In this document: one piece after another, positions 1-5,766 of the stretch
Layout: every line of letters starts with the position of its first letter
Position numbering within the stretch: the first letter of the stretch is position 1
Assembly (NCBI GenBank): GCA_023427355.1
Contig: JAEZBK010000113.1
Coordinates: 1-7,588 of the forward strand
DNA from: Pseudomonadota bacterium
GTDB taxonomy: Bacteria; Pseudomonadota; Alphaproteobacteria; Micropepsales; Micropepsaceae
DNA length: 7,588 nucleotides
Reading direction: 5' to 3'
Program-made: the position numbers and the translations under genes
The notes under the pieces: generated by a model
What the model saw: the letters and a program-made list of their open reading frames with translations, nothing else
The model's database searches: none
What the model was told of the DNA's origin: nothing

Positions 1-1
1 G

Positions 2-313
2 GTGCTATACGAACCCCTGCGAACCGGCGACTTCCGCGTGCGTCTTGCGGGCCACGCCTCCCGCCGCCGCTTCGGCCGTGACGTTACCGGGGAAAGCCTG
101 TCGCGGCTGATGGATACCGAACAGTTCGCGCGCCAGGCCGCACCGATGCGCGCGTTGCTGGCCACGGGCGAGCCCATGGTGATGGAGGTTCGCGTGACGG
201 AAGACGACCGGCTGACTCTTTGTTACGAGCAGGTGATGCTGCGCGTCTTTGCGCCAGACGGGAAAACGCCTTGGGTGTTGAGCGGGATGTTCTTCCATGA
301 CTGGCGCTTGTGA
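2..313 (+). CDS. PAS_5-like (DUF1457) domain protein, C-terminal fragment, 5' end outside window
   Basis: About 103 residues of the C-terminal part of a PAS-fold sensor-like protein are visible, and the reading frame is open to the window edge. The first codon is GTG, but it is probably an internal valine because the N-terminal part of the domain is missing. The segment FRVRLAGHAS-x3-FGRDVTGESL (residues 11-33) resembles the 'Y-R-L-x-G-T...GRDLTG' core of the PAS_5 (DUF1457) family found mainly in Alphaproteobacteria. The rest (E-V-R-V...Y-E-Q-V-M-L...L-S-G-M-F) fits the closing beta strands of a PAS fold. These proteins are usually about 150-200 residues with no output domain, and their ligand is generally unknown. 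The gene ends 41 bases before the phosphodiesterase gene on the same strand. The family call comes from motif resemblance only. Confidence 0.6.
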   Translation: MLYEPLRTGDFRVRLAGHASRRRFGRDVTGESLSRLMDTEQFARQAAPMRALLATGEPMVMEVRVTEDDRLTLCYEQVMLRVFAPDGKTPWVLSGMFFHDWRL

Positions 314-332
314 GCGCCCTGGAAGGTATTGG

Positions 333-350
333 GGAGACGGCCTAGTCTCC
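333..350 (+). promoter_or_regulatory. Small hairpin holding the only Shine-Dalgarno-like sequence of the phosphodiesterase gene
   Basis: GGAGAC (333-338) and GTCTCC (345-350) form a perfect 6-base inverted repeat around the loop GGCCTA, ending 4 bases before the ATG at 355. The only purine-rich ribosome-binding candidate, GGGGAGA (331-337), lies in the left arm. It is too far from the ATG in the linear sequence, at about 17 bases. No T-run follows, so a Rho-independent terminator is unlikely. A translational control element, or chance, are both possible. Confidence 0.3.
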
Positions 351-354
351 ATCC

Positions 355-1149
355 ATGCCGACTCTCAACATCGCCCATCGTGGCGGCGCGGCCCTGATGC
401 CGGAAAATTCTCTGGCGGCGTTTCGCAACGCTGTCGCGCTGGGGTGCGATGGCGCCGAACTGGATGTGCAGCTTTCCGCCGATGGCGTGGCGGTGGTCTA
501 TCACGATGCGCGGCTCAATCCCGGTTATACGCGCCAGGGCGGCGCCTGGCTGGAGGGCGCCACGCCCCGCATCAGGGATCTGACGCTGGCGCAGGTGCGG
601 CAATACGATATCGGCCGCGCCCGTCCCGGCAGCGCGTATGGCCGAACCCATCCCGGCCTGACGCCGCAGGACGGTGAAACCATCCCCACCTTGGCCGAGG
701 TGGTGACGCTGGCCAAATCCGATCCCGCCTTCCGGCTCTGGGTCGAGCTGAAATGCGATGACACCGAAGACAGCGCCGATCCGGTCGCGCTGGCCGATGC
801 GGCGCTCCAGGTGATCGCGGATGCGGCGTTTCTGTCCCGCATCGTCTTTGTCGGCTTCGACTGGCGCGCGCTGGCACGGGTGAAACAGATGCAGCCCTGT
901 GCCGAAATCTGGTGCACCACCACCGAGGAAGTCGAAGGGTCGGACGCGCTGTTCGCCCTCATGCGTGGGATGGACGGGGCAGGGTGGTTTGCGCACCATT
1001 CCCGCCTGACGGCGCCCGCCGCCGCGCTGGCGCGAAATTACGGTCTTAGGCTGGCCGCCTGGACGGTGAACGATCCGGCCGACATGCGCCGTCTGGCCGC
1101 GCTGGGCGTTGGCGCGATCTGCACCGATAGCCCAGATCGGTTGATTTAG
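355..1149 (+). CDS. ugpQ: Glycerophosphodiester phosphodiesterase, cytoplasmic (GDPD family)
   Basis: This 264-residue protein should hydrolyse glycerophosphodiesters (deacylated phospholipids such as glycerophosphocholine or glycerophosphoethanolamine) to sn-glycerol 3-phosphate and an alcohol. Family signatures are intact: AHRGG with catalytic H8, PEN with E17, GAELDVQ with metal ligands E35 and D37, YHD with H50, WVELK with E131, AAWTVND (234-240) and the closing CTDSPDRL (257-263). The whole protein is one TIM barrel of about the usual UgpQ length. There is no signal peptide, so it acts in the cytoplasm, unlike periplasmic GlpQ. The ATG is the only possible start, since an in-frame TAG lies at 343-345. 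A typical ribosome-binding site at normal spacing is missing; see the hairpin at 333-350. The gene converges on the small membrane-protein gene and their stop codons overlap. The family is certain; the substrate and the symbol are inferred. Confidence 0.9.
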   Translation: MPTLNIAHRGGAALMPENSLAAFRNAVALGCDGAELDVQLSADGVAVVYHDARLNPGYTRQGGAWLEGATPRIRDLTLAQVRQYDIGRARPGSAYGRTHPGLTPQDGETIPTLAEVVTLAKSDPAFRLWVELKCDDTEDSADPVALADAALQVIADAAFLSRIVFVGFDWRALARVKQMQPCAEIWCTTTEEVEGSDALFALMRGMDGAGWFAHHSRLTAPAAALARNYGLRLAAWTVNDPADMRRLAALGVGAICTDSPDRLI

Positions 1150-1280
1150 TCGCCCATATATTGACTGCCTGCTCCAGGGCCGTAGTCGCCACTATCCGGC
1201 GGCCCTTTGCGAAAAATCACCCACATAAAAAGCACCATCACAACCGCGGCAATCGCCAGAAAGATCATGCCGCCAATCAT
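1146..1280 (-). CDS. 44-residue single-pass membrane protein, uncharacterised
   Basis: This short gene runs from ATG (1280-1278) to TAA (1148-1146). It has a good ribosome-binding site, GAAGGG at 1294-1289, 8 bases before the ATG. It begins only 2 bases after the cysK stop, and the GAAGGG lies inside the last cysK codons, so it is probably translationally coupled as the last gene of the operon. Residues 5-23 (MIFLAIAAVVMVLFMWVIF) form one strongly hydrophobic helix. R24 and K25 follow, which by the positive-inside rule suggests a cytoplasmic C-terminus. The tail is rich in Gly, Pro, Asp, Ser and Tyr (GPPDSGDYGPGAGSQYMGD). I recognise no family and claim no function. Its stop overlaps the stop of the convergent phosphodiesterase gene (1146-1149). 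The position, ribosome-binding site and clean transmembrane pattern make a real gene likely. Confidence 0.72.
   Translation of the reverse strand: MIGGMIFLAIAAVVMVLFMWVIFRKGPPDSGDYGPGAGSQYMGD
1176..1208 (+). terminator. Weak hairpin possibly ending the phosphodiesterase transcript
   Basis: AGGGCCG (1176-1182) and CGGCCCT (1200-1206) are perfect reverse complements around a 17-base loop, 27 bases past the phosphodiesterase stop, and the right arm runs into only three T (1206-1208). The short T-run and long loop make this a poor intrinsic terminator. It also lies within the coding region of the small - strand gene, so the repeat may be coincidental. Confidence 0.2.
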
Positions 1281-1282
1281 GC

Positions 1283-2236
1283 TTACAGCCCTTCGAACAA
1301 AGCCGTCGAAAGGTACCGTTCCGCAAAGCTGGGAATGACCGCCACGATCGTCTTGCCCGCATTCTGCGGCCGCGCGCCGACTTCCAGTGCCGCCGCGATC
1401 GCCGCGCCCGACGATATGCCGACGGGAATGCCTTCTTCCCGCGCGGCGCGCCGTGCCGTTTCCAGCGCCGTCTCGTTCGAGATGGTGATGATCTCGTCGA
1501 TGACCTTGCGGTCCAGGATGGCGGGCACGAAGCCCGCGCCGATGCCCTGGATCTTGTGCGGACCGGGCGCACCGCCCGAAAGCACGGGGCTGTCTTCCGG
1601 TTCCAGCGCGATCATCTGCACCGAGGGCTTCTTTTCCTTCAGCACCTGGCCGACGCCCGTGATGGTGCCCCCGGTGCCCACGCCGCTGATGACAATGTCC
1701 ACCTTGCCGTCCGTGTCGTTCCAGATTTCCTCCGCCGTGGTGCGGCGATGCACGGCCGGGTTGGCCGGGTTCTCGAATTGCTGCGGGATCACCGCGTCGG
1801 GATTTTCGCCGACCAGTTCATGGGCGCGGGCAATTGCGCCCTTCATCCCGGCGGTGGCGGGCGTCAGCTCGATCTGCGCGCCCAGGATCATCAGCATCTT
1901 GCGCCGTTCCAGCGACATGCTTTCGGGCATGACCAGGATCAGCTTGTAGCCCTTGGCGGCGGCGACGAAGGCCAGCGCGATCCCGGTGTTGCCGCTGGTC
2001 GGCTCAATCAAGGTCGTCTTGCCCGGCGTGATGATGCCCTGGGCTTCCAGCGCCTCGATCATGGCCACGCCGATGCGGTCCTTGACCGATGACAGCGGAT
2101 TGAAGAACTCCAGCTTCAGCAGGATGTCCGCCTTCACGCCCGCATCCTTGGGCATGCGATGCAGCCGCACCAGCGGCGTGTCGCCGATGGTTTCGGTGAT
2201 GGAGTTGTAGATGCGTCCGCGACCGGGCTTTGCCAT
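1283..2236 (-). CDS. cysK: Cysteine synthase A (O-acetylserine sulfhydrylase)
   Basis: This PLP enzyme makes L-cysteine from O-acetylserine and sulfide in the cytoplasm. The 317-residue length is normal. The N-terminus IGDTPLVRL (17-25) is typical. NPLSSVKDR (46-54) carries the PLP-binding lysine K52. TSGNTG (80-85) is the substrate-carboxylate loop, [10 protein letters not shown] (185-194) the PLP phosphate-binding loop, and [12 protein letters not shown] (227-238) and GISSGAA (273-279) are also conserved. The end [10 protein letters not shown] (302-311) is typical of CysK rather than cystathionine beta-synthase, and no CBS regulatory domain follows. AGGAG (2248-2244), 7 bases before the ATG, supports the start. 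It lies 16 bases after the Rrf2-type regulator gene and 2 bases before the small membrane-protein gene, within a coaBC-dut-regulator-cysK operon. CysM is the main alternative but fits the motifs less well. Confidence 0.94.
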   Translation of the reverse strand: MAKPGRGRIYNSITETIGDTPLVRLHRMPKDAGVKADILLKLEFFNPLSSVKDRIGVAMIEALEAQGIITPGKTTLIEPTSGNTGIALAFVAAAKGYKLILVMPESMSLERRKMLMILGAQIELTPATAGMKGAIARAHELVGENPDAVIPQQFENPANPAVHRRTTAEEIWNDTDGKVDIVISGVGTGGTITGVGQVLKEKKPSVQMIALEPEDSPVLSGGAPGPHKIQGIGAGFVPAILDRKVIDEIITISNETALETARRAAREEGIPVGISSGAAIAAALEVGARPQNAGKTIVAVIPSFAERYLSTALFEGL

Positions 2237-2243
2237 GGGAATG

Positions 2244-2248
2244 CTCCT
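2244..2248 (-). promoter_or_regulatory. Ribosome-binding site of cysK
   Basis: AGGAG read on the - strand lies 7 bases before the cysK ATG in the 16-base gap after the regulator gene. It is the clearest Shine-Dalgarno sequence in the cluster, so cysK may be translated independently and efficiently within the shared message. Confidence 0.7.
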
Positions 2249-2252
2249 GAAA

Positions 2253-2702
2253 CTAGATGATGAAATCCGCGCCGCCCGCCACCGTGTCGGGCGCCGCCTG
2301 TCCCCGCGCCCGTTGGCACAGGTCTTCGATGCTCACGGAATCCAGCCGCGTCATCAGCTCGTCCTGCAGGCTGACAACGAAGGGCGCGACGATGCGCTGG
2401 CCCAGATCCGAGCGCGGCACGCTTTTTTCTTCCTCGTCCTCGATGCTTTCGGCCACGCGCACCACATCGCCCACCGAAATGCGCCGCCGTTCCCGCGCCA
2501 GGCGATAGCCGCCACGCGGGCCGCGCACGCCCTTCAGGATGCCCGCGCGCACGAGCTGCTGCATCACCTGTTCCAAATATCGCTGGGGCACGCCCTGTCG
2601 CGCGGTGATCTCCTTGGCCTGTACCGGCTCGGGCCGCGCATTGAAGGCGATGTCGATCACTGCCTCCAGCGCCAGAAGGGTCTTGCGCGACAGTTTCAGC
2701 AT
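2253..2702 (-). CDS. Rrf2-family transcriptional regulator without an iron-sulfur cysteine cluster
   Basis: This 149-residue protein starts with the Rrf2 winged helix-turn-helix: [19 protein letters not shown], then [21 protein letters not shown] (30-50, recognition region) and the wing [11 protein letters not shown] (60-70). The dimerisation helix follows, and the C-terminal part is SIEDLCQRA. IscR and NsrR hold Fe-S clusters with three cysteines near residues 90-110. Here the only cysteine is C129, and the corresponding stretch is acidic (ESIEDEEEK, 85-93), so a cluster-free, CymR-like sensor is more likely. Immediate linkage to cysK points to control of cysteine or sulfur metabolism. In Bacillus, CymR is known to work as a complex with CysK, but whether that holds here is inference. 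Its ATG overlaps the dut stop (TAATG, 2704-2700), with no strong ribosome-binding site of its own, which suggests coupling. The family is sure; the target genes are not. Confidence 0.88.
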   Translation of the reverse strand: MLKLSRKTLLALEAVIDIAFNARPEPVQAKEITARQGVPQRYLEQVMQQLVRAGILKGVRGPRGGYRLARERRRISVGDVVRVAESIEDEEEKSVPRSDLGQRIVAPFVVSLQDELMTRLDSVSIEDLCQRARGQAAPDTVAGGADFII

Positions 2703-3154
2703 TATGGTTTTGCCGTCATGCCGGTGGAGCCGAAGCCGCCTGCGCCGCGCTCGCTGTCGGACAGCGCGTCGGTCTCGAACAGCACCGCCTGTTCATAGCG
2801 GGCGATCACAATCTGGGCGATCTTCATGCCGCGCGCGATGCGGAATGGCTCCTGGGCATGATTGACCAGGATTACCTTCACCTCGCCGCGATAGTCGCTG
2901 TCGATCGTGCCGGGCGCATTCAGGCAGGTGATGCCGTGATTGATCGCCAGGCCGGATCGGGGGCGTACCTGCGCCTCGACGCCTTGCGGCAGTTCGATGG
3001 CGATGCCTGTGGGCACGGCCGCGCGCTTGCCCGGCTCCAGCACCATTTCGGCATCCACCGCCGCCAGCAGGTCCAGCCCGGCCGAGCCCTTGGTGGCATA
3101 ATGCGGCATGGGCAGGTCATGGCCGTTGGCCAGCCGCTTGATCAGGACTTTCAC
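2702..3154 (-). CDS. dut: Deoxyuridine 5'-triphosphate nucleotidohydrolase (dUTPase)
   Basis: This enzyme hydrolyses dUTP to dUMP and diphosphate, keeping uracil out of DNA and supplying dUMP for thymidylate synthesis. All five motifs of the homotrimeric family are present in order in 150 residues: [10 protein letters not shown] (23-32), RPRSGLA (64-70), [13 protein letters not shown] (80-92, with catalytic D85 and uracil-pocket Y88), RGMKIAQIV (109-117) and the C-terminal arm [10 protein letters not shown] (136-145), which closes over the triphosphate. The length matches bacterial Dut. The start is GTG at 3154-3152, overlapping the coaBC stop as GTGA, and it gives the usual N-terminus V/M-K-V-L-I-K-R-L. 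The stop overlaps the start of the regulator gene. A coaBC-dut neighbourhood is widely conserved in bacteria, including E. coli. Confidence 0.95.
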   Translation of the reverse strand: MKVLIKRLANGHDLPMPHYATKGSAGLDLLAAVDAEMVLEPGKRAAVPTGIAIELPQGVEAQVRPRSGLAINHGITCLNAPGTIDSDYRGEVKVILVNHAQEPFRIARGMKIAQIVIARYEQAVLFETDALSDSERGAGGFGSTGMTAKP

Positions 3155-4362
3155 GCAACCCCCTTCAGTTTTTCTGCGATGCGGGCGGCCAGACGCGCGC
3201 CCACATCCTGCTTGCTCATCTCCGGCCAGCTTTCGACACCCGCCGCGCTGACCAGGTGGACGGTGTTCTTGTCCCCGCCCATCACCGAGTCTCCGCTTTC
3301 ATTGGCCGATACGTCATTGGCGATGATCCAGTCCGCGCCCTTGCGGGTGCGCTTGGCCACGGCGTTGGGCACCACGTCATCGGTTTCGGCGGCAAAGCCG
3401 ATCACCAGCCTGGGCCGTCCGGCATGGGCAGCCAATGTCGCCAGGATGTCCGGGTTCTCCACCAGCTTCAGCAGCGGCACGACCCGCTCGGTGGATTTCT
3501 TCAGCTTGCTGCCGGCCGCCACGTCCGGACGCCAGTCGGCCACCGCCGCCGCCATCACCAGCACATCGGCGGGCAGGGCGTTCTCGCAGGCGGCCAGCAT
3601 CTCGCGCGCGGTCTGCACGCGCACCAGCGTCACACCCGCAGGCGGCGCCAGCGAAACCGGACCGGAGACCAGCGTCGTCTGCGCGCCCGCCGCCGCCAGC
3701 GCTGCGGCAATGGCATAGCCCTGCTTGCCAGAGGAGTGATTGGCCAGGAAGCGCACCGGATCCACCGGCTCGCGGGTCGGTCCCGCCGTCACCAGCGCCC
3801 GGATGCCCTTGAGCGGGCCTTCCCCGCCCAGCGCCTGTGCGATGGCGGCCAAGATCTCGTGCGGCTCGGCCATGCGGCCGGGGCCGAATTCGCCGCAGGC
3901 CATCTCGCCGTCATTGGGGCCCACGAACAGCACGCCATCGCGCGCCAGGGTTTCGCGGTTGCGGCTGACCGGCGCGCTCTGCCACATCCGCACATTCATG
4001 GCCGGAGCCATCAGCACGGGCTTGTCGGTGGCCAGAAGCGCCGTGGATGCCAGGTCGTTCGCCAGCCCGTTGGCCATTTTTGCCATCAGGTCGGCGGTGG
4101 CGGGCGCAACCACCACCAGATCGGCGCTGCGCGACAACTGGATATGTCCCATCGCCGCCTCGTCGGTCAGCGAGAACAGGTCTTCGTGTACGGCTTCGCC
4201 GGTCAGCGCCGACACCGACAAGGGGGTGACGAATTCACGGCCCGCACGGGTCAGGATGGCGCGGCTATTCACGCCGCGCTCGGCCAGGCGGCGGATCAGC
4301 TCCAGGCTCTTGTAGGCGGCGATGCCGCCACCAATGATCAGAAGGACGCTCTTGCGGTGCAT
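3151..4362 (-). CDS. coaBC: Bifunctional phosphopantothenoylcysteine decarboxylase / phosphopantothenate-cysteine ligase
   Basis: This enzyme carries out two steps of coenzyme A synthesis: CoaB joins cysteine to 4'-phosphopantothenate using CTP, and CoaC decarboxylates the product with FMN. From the ATG at 4362 the protein has 403 residues, close to the family norm. The CoaC half shows [16 protein letters not shown] (11-26), the active-site histidine in MGHIQLS (H73), [19 protein letters not shown] (86-104), MAPAMN (118-123) and [10 protein letters not shown] (155-164) with the conserved cysteine C156. The CoaB half starts at [15 protein letters not shown] (191-205) with [12 protein letters not shown] (208-219), and continues through [13 protein letters not shown] (286-289), IGFAAET and [11 protein letters not shown] 75 bases upstream (4437) would add 25 residues unlike the family, and a possible -10 box lies within that stretch, so the ATG is preferred. 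The gene overlaps dut by 4 bases (GTGA). Confidence 0.95.
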   Translation of the reverse strand: MHRKSVLLIIGGGIAAYKSLELIRRLAERGVNSRAILTRAGREFVTPLSVSALTGEAVHEDLFSLTDEAAMGHIQLSRSADLVVVAPATADLMAKMANGLANDLASTALLATDKPVLMAPAMNVRMWQSAPVSRNRETLARDGVLFVGPNDGEMACGEFGPGRMAEPHEILAAIAQALGGEGPLKGIRALVTAGPTREPVDPVRFLANHSSGKQGYAIAAALAAAGAQTTLVSGPVSLAPPAGVTLVRVQTAREMLAACENALPADVLVMAAAVADWRPDVAAGSKLKKSTERVVPLLKLVENPDILATLAAHAGRPRLVIGFAAETDDVVPNAVAKRTRKGADWIIANDVSANESGDSVMGGDKNTVHLVSAAGVESWPEMSKQDVGARLAARIAEKLKGVA

Positions 4363-4388
4363 GGGACCAAAATACGCTTTTCCACTGG

Positions 4389-4394
4389 AGTATA
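4389..4394 (-). promoter_or_regulatory. Possible -10 element of the coaBC operon promoter
   Basis: On the - strand TATACT (4394-4389), inside TATATACT, matches a sigma-70 -10 box in five of six bases and sits about 27 bases before the coaBC ATG. No good -35 lies 17 bases upstream, only CACGCG. Transcription starting here would give a short leader and exclude the longer GTG start at 4437. A small inverted repeat, ACGCG-CTT-CGCGT (4404-4416), covers the spacer and -35 region. Confidence 0.3.
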
Positions 4395-4521
4395 TAGGCA
4401 ATAACGCGCTTCGCGTGTAGTTCCCGGCATAATCCACTGAAATGAATGGATAAATATCTCCCCAGAAGCCGGTTAAGCCGCTGCTAACGACAATATGGTC
4501 CGATGCGGGCGACGGCTTTCC

Positions 4522-4529
4522 AGAGGGGG
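4522..4529 (+). promoter_or_regulatory. Ribosome-binding site deciding the start of the 69-residue protein
   Basis: AGAGGGGG lies 6 bases before the ATG at 4536. The alternative in-frame ATG at 4503 has no such sequence and would place this purine run inside the gene, so the internal ATG is the better start. Confidence 0.65.
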
Positions 4530-4535
4530 CGGTTC

Positions 4536-4745
4536 ATGAGCCTGAGTACCGGCGATCTCTACCGGCTGGCATCGGACCTGGCATCCGAGCATGGCGCACA
4601 GGCTTGTGACTATGCCAGCCGCGCGGTGATGACCCTGGAAGCCGAAGGCAATCACGAGCGCGCGCAATTCTGGTTCGTGATGCTGGTGCTTCTGGGCGAT
4701 GTGATCAGCCATCGCGTGGATCCCGGCGCCATCACCATCCATTGA
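4536..4745 (+). CDS. Uncharacterised 69-residue soluble protein
   Basis: I recognise no named family with certainty. The protein reads MSLSTGDLYRLASDLASEHG at the start, followed by ACDYASRAVMTLEAEGNHERAQFW (23-46) and a hydrophobic stretch FVMLVLLGDVI (47-57), ending in RVDPGAITIH. The pattern is helical, with charged and aromatic residues mixed into the hydrophobic part. A small helical bundle is more likely than a membrane protein, since the apolar stretch is only 11 residues. Short alphaproteobacterial proteins with a similar 'DYAxRAxxxxExEGxxxRAxFW' look are known to me as hypothetical proteins, but I give no function. The start rests on AGAGGGGG 6 bases upstream; a start at 4503 would add 11 residues. 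It lies 57 bases before the hydrolase gene on the same strand and diverges from coaBC. Confidence 0.7.
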   Translation: MSLSTGDLYRLASDLASEHGAQACDYASRAVMTLEAEGNHERAQFWFVMLVLLGDVISHRVDPGAITIH

Positions 4746-4793
4746 GCAAATGCCGCCGCCATGCGTTAGCATGTGAGTCGCGCGCGCTTTCTC

Positions 4794-4797
4794 AGGA
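4794..4797 (+). promoter_or_regulatory. Ribosome-binding site deciding the hydrolase start
   Basis: AGGA ends 5 bases before the ATG at 4803 and supports it over the in-frame GTG at 4773. The GTG is also part of a small inverted repeat, CATGC-GTTA-GCATG (4760-4773), which lies in the gap after the 69-residue gene and lacks a T-run. Confidence 0.55.
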
Positions 4798-4802
4798 CCG
4801 AC

Positions 4803-5765
4803 ATGCCCCTTGATCCCATGGTGAAAGCCTTCCTCGATCAGGCTGCGGCCATTCCGCGCCCGAAGATGTGGCAATTGCCGCCCGCTGCGGCGCGCGCCTC
4901 CTTCGCCGGCATGATGGGCCTGGTGGGTCCGCAGAATGTCGCTGTGGGAAAGGTGGAGAATTTCACCATTCCCGTCGGCGCCCATGGCCCCGGCCCCGAA
5001 CGCCAGATCCCCGCGCGCGCCTATGCGCCCATTGCCATCAGCAGCGAACCGCATGCGGCGCTGATCTTCTTCCATGGCGGCGGCTTTGTCGTGGGTGGGC
5101 TCGACACCCATGACGGCATCTGCCGCATGCTCTGTGCCGAGGGCAACCTGCGCGTGATCGCGGTGGATTACCGGCTGGCGCCCGAACACACCTATCCTGC
5201 CGCCCTCGATGACGCGATGGCCGCCACCACATGGATCGCCGCCAACGCGGCCCAGCTTGGCATCGATCCGGGCCGCATCGCGGTGGGGGGCGACAGCGCC
5301 GGCGGCATGCTGGCGGCCATCGTTACCCATCTGGCCCGCGACAAGGGCGGCCCGCGCCTGGCGTATCAGTTGCTGATGTTTCCCAACACCCAGATGGGCG
5401 GTGAGACTGCCTCGCTCAACGAATATGCCGTGGGCTATTTCCTGGAGCGGCACACCATCGAATGGTTCAACAGCCAGTATGCGCCGTCGGAGGCCGATCG
5501 CGCCTCGCCCCTGGTCTCGCCCCTCCGGGCCGAAAATTTCGCGGGGCTTCCGCCCGCCTATGTGATGCTGGGCGGCTATGACCCGTTGCACGACGAAGGC
5601 ATGGCGTATGCGCAAAAGCTGCGCGATGCGGGGGTCGATGTCACCATCGCCGACCATGCCGACATGGTGCACTGCTTCGTCTATCTGCAGACGGTTCTGC
5701 CCCAGGCGCATGTGGCCCTGGCCGACGCGGCCCATGCCGTGAGCGCCGCGCTCGAAGCCGCCTGA
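4803..5765 (+). CDS. Alpha/beta hydrolase of the hormone-sensitive-lipase family (carboxylesterase)
   Basis: This is a 320-residue serine esterase likely to act on short-chain esters in the cytoplasm; no signal peptide is visible. The oxyanion-hole motif FFHGGGFVVG (89-98, HGGG at 91-94) defines the HSL family (bacterial family IV). VDYRLAPEHTYPAALDDA (121-138) is also typical. The nucleophile elbow is GDSAGG (163-168) with S165, the acid is probably D260 in GYDPLHDEG (258-266), and the histidine is H290 in DMVHCF (287-292). The first 50 or so residues would form the cap. The length fits the family. The ATG at 4803 has AGGA 5 bases upstream; a GTG at 4773 would add 10 residues. The gene ends one base from the convergent lipid kinase gene. 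The catalytic class is clear, but the natural substrate cannot be read from the sequence. Confidence 0.9.
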   Translation: MPLDPMVKAFLDQAAAIPRPKMWQLPPAAARASFAGMMGLVGPQNVAVGKVENFTIPVGAHGPGPERQIPARAYAPIAISSEPHAALIFFHGGGFVVGGLDTHDGICRMLCAEGNLRVIAVDYRLAPEHTYPAALDDAMAATTWIAANAAQLGIDPGRIAVGGDSAGGMLAAIVTHLARDKGGPRLAYQLLMFPNTQMGGETASLNEYAVGYFLERHTIEWFNSQYAPSEADRASPLVSPLRAENFAGLPPAYVMLGGYDPLHDEGMAYAQKLRDAGVDVTIADHADMVHCFVYLQTVLPQAHVALADAAHAVSAALEAA

Positions 5766-5766
5766 C

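Noticed and set aside
223..999. - strand open frame opposite the phosphodiesterase
   Set aside because: It crosses two + strand genes, shows no recognisable domain, and has shadow-like composition.
1161..1949. Long + strand open frame opposite cysK
   Set aside because: It is antisense to a cysK with all motifs intact, is rich in Ser, Pro and Ala without domain motifs, and reflects GC-rich codon bias.
3256..4404. 382-codon + strand open frame opposite coaBC
   Set aside because: It is rich in His, Gly, Arg and Gln, typical of the reverse frame of a GC-rich gene, and covers a clear coaBC.
4363..4437. 25-residue N-terminal extension of CoaBC from a GTG start
   Set aside because: The family starts next to the [11 protein letters not shown] motif, the ATG at 4362 fits this, and a promoter-like -10 lies within the extension.
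4473..5735. 420-codon - strand open frame opposite the hydrolase and small gene
   Set aside because: It has the same shadow composition and runs across two + strand genes with good ribosome-binding sites and, for the hydrolase, a full catalytic triad.
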